The translations under genes were made by a program, and so were the position numbers. From assembly GCA_950097015.1 (NCBI GenBank), contig CATNEN010000038.1, positions 16,672,001-16,736,000 on the forward strand: 64,000 bases of DNA, given 5' to 3'. Origin of the DNA: Macrostomum hystrix. Lineage: Eukaryota; Platyhelminthes; Macrostomidae. Position 1 is the stretch's first letter, and the number at the start of each line of letters is the position of its first letter. Positions 57,610-64,000 of this stretch are shown here, piece by piece. The notes under the pieces were generated by a model that saw only the letters and a list, made by a program, of their open reading frames with translations, was not told the origin of the DNA and searched no databases.

Positions 57610-57705
57610 ATTTATCAATCGTAAGTGTATTGCTCAAGGATAAAAATTATTTCTCTCGATCTGAGCTTCGATCTCACGACCTCTTACACTTGAGTTGAAC
57701 TACTC
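57610..57705 (-). mobile_element. SINE-A fragment, opposite orientation
   Basis: On the minus strand: AGAGGTCGTGAGATCGAAG (degraded box B region) followed by TATCCTTGAGCAATACACTT, matching the SINE-A body. It meets the SINE-B fragment almost end to end. Confidence 0.55.
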
Positions 57706-57968
57706 ACGAGTTTCTGAGGAAGCATTCGTCATTCCTTATTTGACAGGAATCGAAAGTAGTTATCTTTTTTTTCAACTGAATTCCAGCCCTTCAACTCTAA
57801 AGCTCAAGGATTAACTAGTCTTGTCTCACATGTTTAGAGAACGGATTTGTAAGTCGCAGACACCGCATCCGACAACTGTCACTTCCTCAGCACATCCGCA
57901 ATATCCTCATTCCCTGGCCTCTTCAAGTAGCACGCTAGGAGAGAATTTTTACAGGTTTCAAAATAGGG

Positions 57969-58334
57969 AATAATAATAATAATTGCAGGAGGGCTGCGGG
58001 CAATGGCACATCATTTGGTGACACTAGACCCACAGCCAGCGAGGAGGCAATTCTGCCCATTTCGCTGACTCCTGAGCACACACGCACACAGATACTGTAC
58101 GCAGGCACACACTCACACAGGTGTGTACATCTGCCCTGACTTTCTCATCGTCAGGCAGTGTACACTTCACTATGCCTTGTAGGTCGGCCCTTAAGGGCGT
58201 AAATTGCACGACAAGCCCCCCAAGCCTTCTCTCCGCGGCTGCGCCCCAAATAAATGTGGCCTCGCCGTGGAATCGAACTTAGGGACTGTGGTGCGAGAGG
58301 CAAACGCGACAACCACTCTGCTACCGACCCCTTG
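57969..58334 (-). mobile_element. SINE-B copy, full length (tRNA-derived)
   Basis: Best-preserved SINE-B, about 365 bp: (AAT)n tail at 57969-57982, body with GTGACACTAGACCCACAGCC, GCGTAAATTGCACGACAAGC and CTTCTCCGCGGCTGCGCC. The head on the minus strand reads GGGGTCGGTAGCAGAGTGG (box A) and AAGTTCGATTCCACGG (box B). Confidence 0.92.
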
Positions 58335-58364
58335 AAAATAGGAAACGTATAAAAACTCATTATT

Positions 58365-58850
58365 GATTGATTGTATGGATTAGCAATCCATTCCATTCCT
58401 ACAGTCACTGGGATGGATTAGCAATCCATTCTATTCCTACAGTCACTGAGATAGATTAGCAATCCATTCTAGTCCTACAATCATTTGGATGGATTAGCAA
58501 TCTTTTCTATTCCTACAGTCATTTGAATGGATTAGCAATCTTTTCTATTCCTACAGTCACTGGGATGGATTAGCAATCCATTCTATTCCTACAGTCACTG
58601 GGATGGATTAGCAATCCATTCTATTCCTACAGTCACTGGGATGGATTAGCAATCCATTCTATTCCTACAGTCACTGGGATGGATTAGCAATCCATTCTAT
58701 TCCTACAGTCACTGGGATGGATTAGCAATCCATTCTATTCCTACAGTCACTGGGATGGATTAGCAATCCATTCTATTCCTACAGTCACTGGGATGTATTA
58801 GCAATCCATTCTATTCCTACAGTAACTGGGATGGATTAGCAATCCATATT
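58365..58850. repeat. 38-bp hairpin minisatellite, about 13 copies
   Basis: Each unit contains ATGGATT-AGC-AATCCAT, a perfect 7-bp inverted repeat, then CTATTCCTACAGTCACTGG. Five changed copies are at the left end and the rest are nearly identical. The array starts about 30 bases from the SINE-B head. Confidence 0.95.
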
Positions 58851-58917
58851 TTAGTTTATCAGTAAACTATATCAGTTTTGTATTCCCTTCTATGCCTTTC
58901 TGTGTCTCCATACAGCC

Positions 58918-61900
58918 CGACAATGCTTAACCAATCAAAGAGTGATTGATCATGACAATGCTTAACCAATCAAAGAGTGATTGATCATGACAATGCTTAA
59001 CCAATCAAAGAGTGATTGATCATGACAATGCTTAACCAATCAAAGAGTGATTGATCATGACAATGCTTAACCAATCAAAGAGTGATTGTTCATGACAATG
59101 CTTAACCAATCAAAGAGTGATTGATCATGACAATGCTTAACCAATCAAAGAGTGATTGTTCATGACAATGCTTAACCAATCAAAGAGTGATTGATCATGA
59201 CAATGCTTAACCAATCAAAGAGTGATTGATCATGACAATGCTTAACCAATCAAAGAGTGATTGATCATGACAATGCTTAACCAATCAAAGAGTGATTGTT
59301 CATGACAATGCTTAACCAATCAAAGAGTGATTGATCATGACAATGCTTAACCAATCAAAGAGTGATTGATCATGACAATGCTTAACCAATCAAAGAGTGA
59401 TTGTTCATGACAATGCTTAACCAATCAAAGAGTGATTGATCATGACAATGCTTAACCAATCAAAGAGTGATTGATCATGACAATGCTTAACCAATCAAAG
59501 AGTGATTGATCATGACAATGCTTAACCAATCAAAGAGTGATTGATCATGACAATGCTTAACCAATCAAAGAGTGATTGATCATGACAATGCTTAACCAAT
59601 CAAAGAGTGATTGATCATGACAATGCTTAACCAATCAAAGAGTGATTGTTCATGACAATGCTTAACCAATCAAAGAGTGATTGTTCATGACAATGCTTAA
59701 CCAATCAAAGAGTGATTGATCATGACAATGCTTAACCAATCAAAGAGTGATTGATCATGACAATGCTTAACCAATCAAAGAGTGATTGTTCATGACAATG
59801 CTTAACCAATCAAAGAGTGATTGATCATGACAATGCTTAACCAATCAAAGAGTGATTGATCATGACAATGCTTAACCAATCAAAGAGTGATTGATCATGA
59901 CAATGCTTAACCAATCAAAGAGTGATTGATCATGACAATGCTTAACCAATCAAAGAGTGATTGATCATGACAATGCTTAACCAATCAAAGAGTGATTGAT
60001 CATGACAATGCTTAACCAATCAAAGAGTGATTGATCATGACAATGCTTAACCAATCAAAGAGTGATTGATCATGACAATGCTTAACCAATCAAAGAGTGA
60101 TTGATCATGACAATGCTTAACCAATCAAAGAGTGATTGTTCATGACAATGCTTAACCAATCAAAGAGTGATTGATCATGACAATGCTTAACCAATCAAAG
60201 AGTGATTGATCATGACAATGCTTAACCAATCAAAGAGTGATTGATCATGACAATGCTTAACCAATCAAAGAGTGATTGATCATGACAATGCTTAACCAAT
60301 CAAAGAGTGATTGATCATGACAATGCTTAACCAATCAAAGAGTGATTGATCATGACAATGCTTAACCAATCAAAGAGTGATTGATCATGACAATGCTTAA
60401 CCAATCAAAGAGTGATTGATCATGACAATGCTTAACCAATCAAAGAGTGATTGATCATGACAATGCTTAACCAATCAAAGAGTGATTGTTCATGACAATG
60501 CTTAACCAATCAAAGAGTGATTGATCATGACAATGCTTAACCAATCAAAGAGTGATTGATCATGACAATGCTTAACCAATCAAAGAGTGATTGATCATGA
60601 CAATGCTTAACCAATCAAAGAGTGATTGATCATGACAATGCTTAACCAATCAAAGAGTGATTGATCATGACAATGCTTAACCAATCAAAGAGTGATTGTT
60701 CATGACAATGCTTAACCAATCAAAGAGTGATTGTTCATGACAATGCTTAACCAATCAAAGAGTGATTGATCATGACAATGCTTAACCAATCAAAGAGTGA
60801 TTGATCATGACAATGCTTAACCAATCAAAGAGTGATTGATCATGACAATGCTTAACCAATCAAAGAGTGATTGTTCATGACAATGCTTAACCAATCAAAG
60901 AGTGATTGTTCATGACAATGCTTAACCAATCAAAGAGTGATTGATCATGACAATGCTTAACCAATCAAAGAGTGATTGATCATGACAATGCTTAACCAAT
61001 CAAAGAGTGATTGATCATGACAATGCTTAACCAATCAAAGAGTGATTGATCATGACAATGCTTAACCAATCAAAGAGTGATTGTTCATGACAATGCTTAA
61101 CCAATCAAAGAGTGATTGATCATGACAATGCTTAACCAATCAAAGAGTGATTGATCATGACAATGCTTAACCAATCAAAGAGTGATTGATCATGACAATG
61201 CTTAACCAATCAAAGAGTGATTGTTCATGACAATGCTTAACCAATCAAAGAGTGATTGATCATGACAATGCTTAACCAATCAAAGAGTGATTGATCATGA
61301 CAATGCTTAACCAATCAAAGAGTGATTGTTCATGACAATGCTTAACCAATCAAAGAGTGATTGATCATGACAATGCTTAACCAATCAAAGAGTGATTGAT
61401 CATGACAATGCTTAACCAATCAAAGAGTGATTGATCATGACAATGCTTAACCAATCAAAGAGTGATTGATCATGACAATGCTTAACCAATCAAAGAGTGA
61501 TTGATCATGACAATGCTTAACCAATCAAAGAGTGATTGATCATGACAATGCTTAACCAATCAAAGAGTGATTGATCATGACAATGCTTAACCAATCAAAG
61601 AGTGATTGATCATGACAATGCTTAACCAATCAAAGAGTGATTGATCATGACAATGCTTAACCAATCAAAGAGTGATTGATCATGACAATGCTTAACCAAT
61701 CAAAGAGTGATTGTTCATGACAATGCTTAACCAATCAAAGAGTGATTGATCATGACAATGCTTAACCAATCAAAGAGTGATTGATCATGACAATGCTTAA
61801 CCAATCAAAGAGTGATTGATCATGACAATGCTTAACCAATCAAAGAGTGATTGTTCATGACAATGCTTAACCAATCAAAGAGTGATTGATCATGACAATG

Positions 61901-64000
61901 CTTAACCAATCAAAGAGTGATTGATCATGACAATGCTTAACCAATCAAAGAGTGATTGATCATGACAATGCTTAACCAATCAAAGAGTGATTGATCATGA
62001 CAATGCTTAACCAATCAAAGAGTGATTGATCATGACAATGCTTAACCAATCAAAGAGTGATTGTTCATGACAATGCTTAACCAATCAAAGAGTGATTGAT
62101 CATGACAATGCTTAACCAATCAAAGAGTGATTGATCATGACAATGCTTAACCAATCAAAGAGTGATTGTTCATGACAATGCTTAACCAATCAAAGAGTGA
62201 TTGATCATGACAATGCTTAACCAATCAAAGAGTGATTGATCATGACAATGCTTAACCAATCAAAGAGTGATTGATCATGACAATGCTTAACCAATCAAAG
62301 AGTGATTGATCATGACAATGCTTAACCAATCAAAGAGTGATTGATCATGACAATGCTTAACCAATCAAAGAGTGATTGATCATGACAATGCTTAACCAAT
62401 CAAAGAGTGATTGATCATGACAATGCTTAACCAATCAAAGAGTGATTGATCATGACAATGCTTAACCAATCAAAGAGTGATTGATCATGACAATGCTTAA
62501 CCAATCAAAGAGTGATTGATCATGACAATGCTTAACCAATCAAAGAGTGATTGTTCATGACAATGCTTAACCAATCAAAGAGTGATTGTTCATGACAATG
62601 CTTAACCAATCAAAGAGTGATTGATCATGACAATGCTTAACCAATCAAAGAGTGATTGATCATGACAATGCTTAACCAATCAAAGAGTGATTGATCATGA
62701 CAATGCTTAACCAATCAAAGAGTGATTGATCATGACAATGCTTAACCAATCAAAGAGTGATTGATCATGACAATGCTTAACCAATCAAAGAGTGATTGTT
62801 CATGACAATGCTTAACCAATCAAAGAGTGATTGATCATGACAATGCTTAACCAATCAAAGAGTGATTGATCATGACAATGCTTAACCAATCAAAGAGTGA
62901 TTGTTCATGACAATGCTTAACCAATCAAAGAGTGATTGTTCATGACAATGCTTAACCAATCAAAGAGTGATTGATCATGACAATGCTTAACCAATCAAAG
63001 AGTGATTGATCATGACAATGCTTAACCAATCAAAGAGTGATTGATCATGACAATGCTTAACCAATCAAAGAGTGATTGATCATGACAATGCTTAACCAAT
63101 CAAAGAGTGATTGATCATGACAATGCTTAACCAATCAAAGAGTGATTGATCATGACAATGCTTAACCAATCAAAGAGTGATTGATCATGACAATGCTTAA
63201 CCAATCAAAGAGTGATTGATCATGACAATGCTTAACCAATCAAAGAGTGATTGATCATGACAATGCTTAACCAATCAAAGAGTGATTGATCATGACAATG
63301 CTTAACCAATCAAAGAGTGATTGATCATGACAATGCTTAACCAATCAAAGAGTGATTGATCATGACAATGCTTAACCAATCAAAGAGTGATTGATCATGA
63401 CAATGCTTAACCAATCAAAGAGTGATTGATCATGACAATGCTTAACCAATCAAAGAGTGATTGATCATGACAATGCTTAACCAATCAAAGAGTGATTGAT
63501 CATGACAATGCTTAACCAATCAAAGAGTGATTGTTCATGACAATGCTTAACCAATCAAAGAGTGATTGATCATGACAATGCTTAACCAATCAAAGAGTGA
63601 TTGATCATGACAATGCTTAACCAATCAAAGAGTGATTGATCATGACAATGCTTAACCAATCAAAGAGTGATTGATCATGACAATGCTTAACCAATCAAAG
63701 AGTGATTGATCATGACAATGCTTAACCAATCAAAGAGTGATTGATCATGACAATGCTTAACCAATCAAAGAGTGATTGATCATGACAATGCTTAACCAAT
63801 CAAAGAGTGATTGATCATGACAATGCTTAACCAATCAAAGAGTGATTGATCATGACAATGCTTAACCAATCAAAGAGTGATTGATCATGACAATGCTTAA
63901 CCAATCAAAGAGTGATTGTTCATGACAATGCTTAACCAATCAAAGAGTGATTGTTCATGACAATGCTTAACCAATCAAAGAGTGATTGATCATGACAATG
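58918..64000. repeat. 35-bp satellite, at least 145 copies, runs off the window
   Basis: Units contain CATGACAATGCTTAACCAAT and CAAAGAGTGATTGAT. CAATCA-AAGAG-TGATTG forms a 6-bp inverted repeat in each. Over 5 kb I saw only one recurrent difference, GATTGAT versus GATTGTT, scattered without an evident fixed period. No gene lies in this stretch. The right border is outside the window. Confidence 0.98.

Overview
The window is nuclear DNA of a eukaryote, very probably an invertebrate animal. Protein-coding genes are split by GT-AG introns, AATAAA-type poly(A) signals are present, tRNA-derived SINEs are scattered through it, and the recognisable proteins are animal or general eukaryotic (VMA21, a GKAP/HURP protein, RGP1, HSDL2, a TMEM74-like protein). 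I cannot name the species. Nothing bacterial, plasmid-like or CRISPR-like is present.

The dominant content is tandem repeats. About thirty different arrays with units of 11 to 44 bp add up to roughly 29 kb of the 64 kb (sum of my interval estimates). The first 19 kb is almost only arrays separated by short unique spacers, with SINE copies and one hAT-like terminal-inverted-repeat element. From 19.9 to 55.2 kb is a gene-bearing stretch: VMA21 (minus, 2 exons), a 5.1-kb 33-bp array immediately upstream of it, a DLGAP5/HURP-like gene (minus, 2 exons), two short inverted-repeat DNA elements of similar design (one with a nested SINE), RGP1 (plus, 4 exons), the 3' part of an unrecognised gene (plus, 2 exons seen), a 3'-truncated Ty3/gypsy gag-protease fragment with a probable LTR, HSDL2 (plus, 4 exons seen, first exon missing), and a convergent two-membrane-span TMEM74-like gene (minus, 4 exons). 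From 55.2 kb to the end are SINE fragments, a 34-bp array, a 38-bp array and a very homogeneous 35-bp satellite of more than 5 kb that runs off the window.

The genes are housekeeping genes of separate pathways: V-ATPase assembly in the ER, mitotic spindle function, Rab6 activation at the Golgi, and peroxisomal lipid metabolism. They do not form one system. All exon joins given were checked for GT-AG ends and reading-frame phase by hand, and they keep frame across every intron. The most unusual signals are in the non-coding DNA. Six SINE copies directly abut or sit inside tandem arrays. Several unrelated arrays have a perfect short hairpin at the core of their unit. Eight of the eleven introns inside recognised genes carry an array. 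One 32-bp intronic array repeats a GC-box/CCAAT-box pair about 33 times. The 5-kb 33-bp array is two blocks that end in the same unique sequence.
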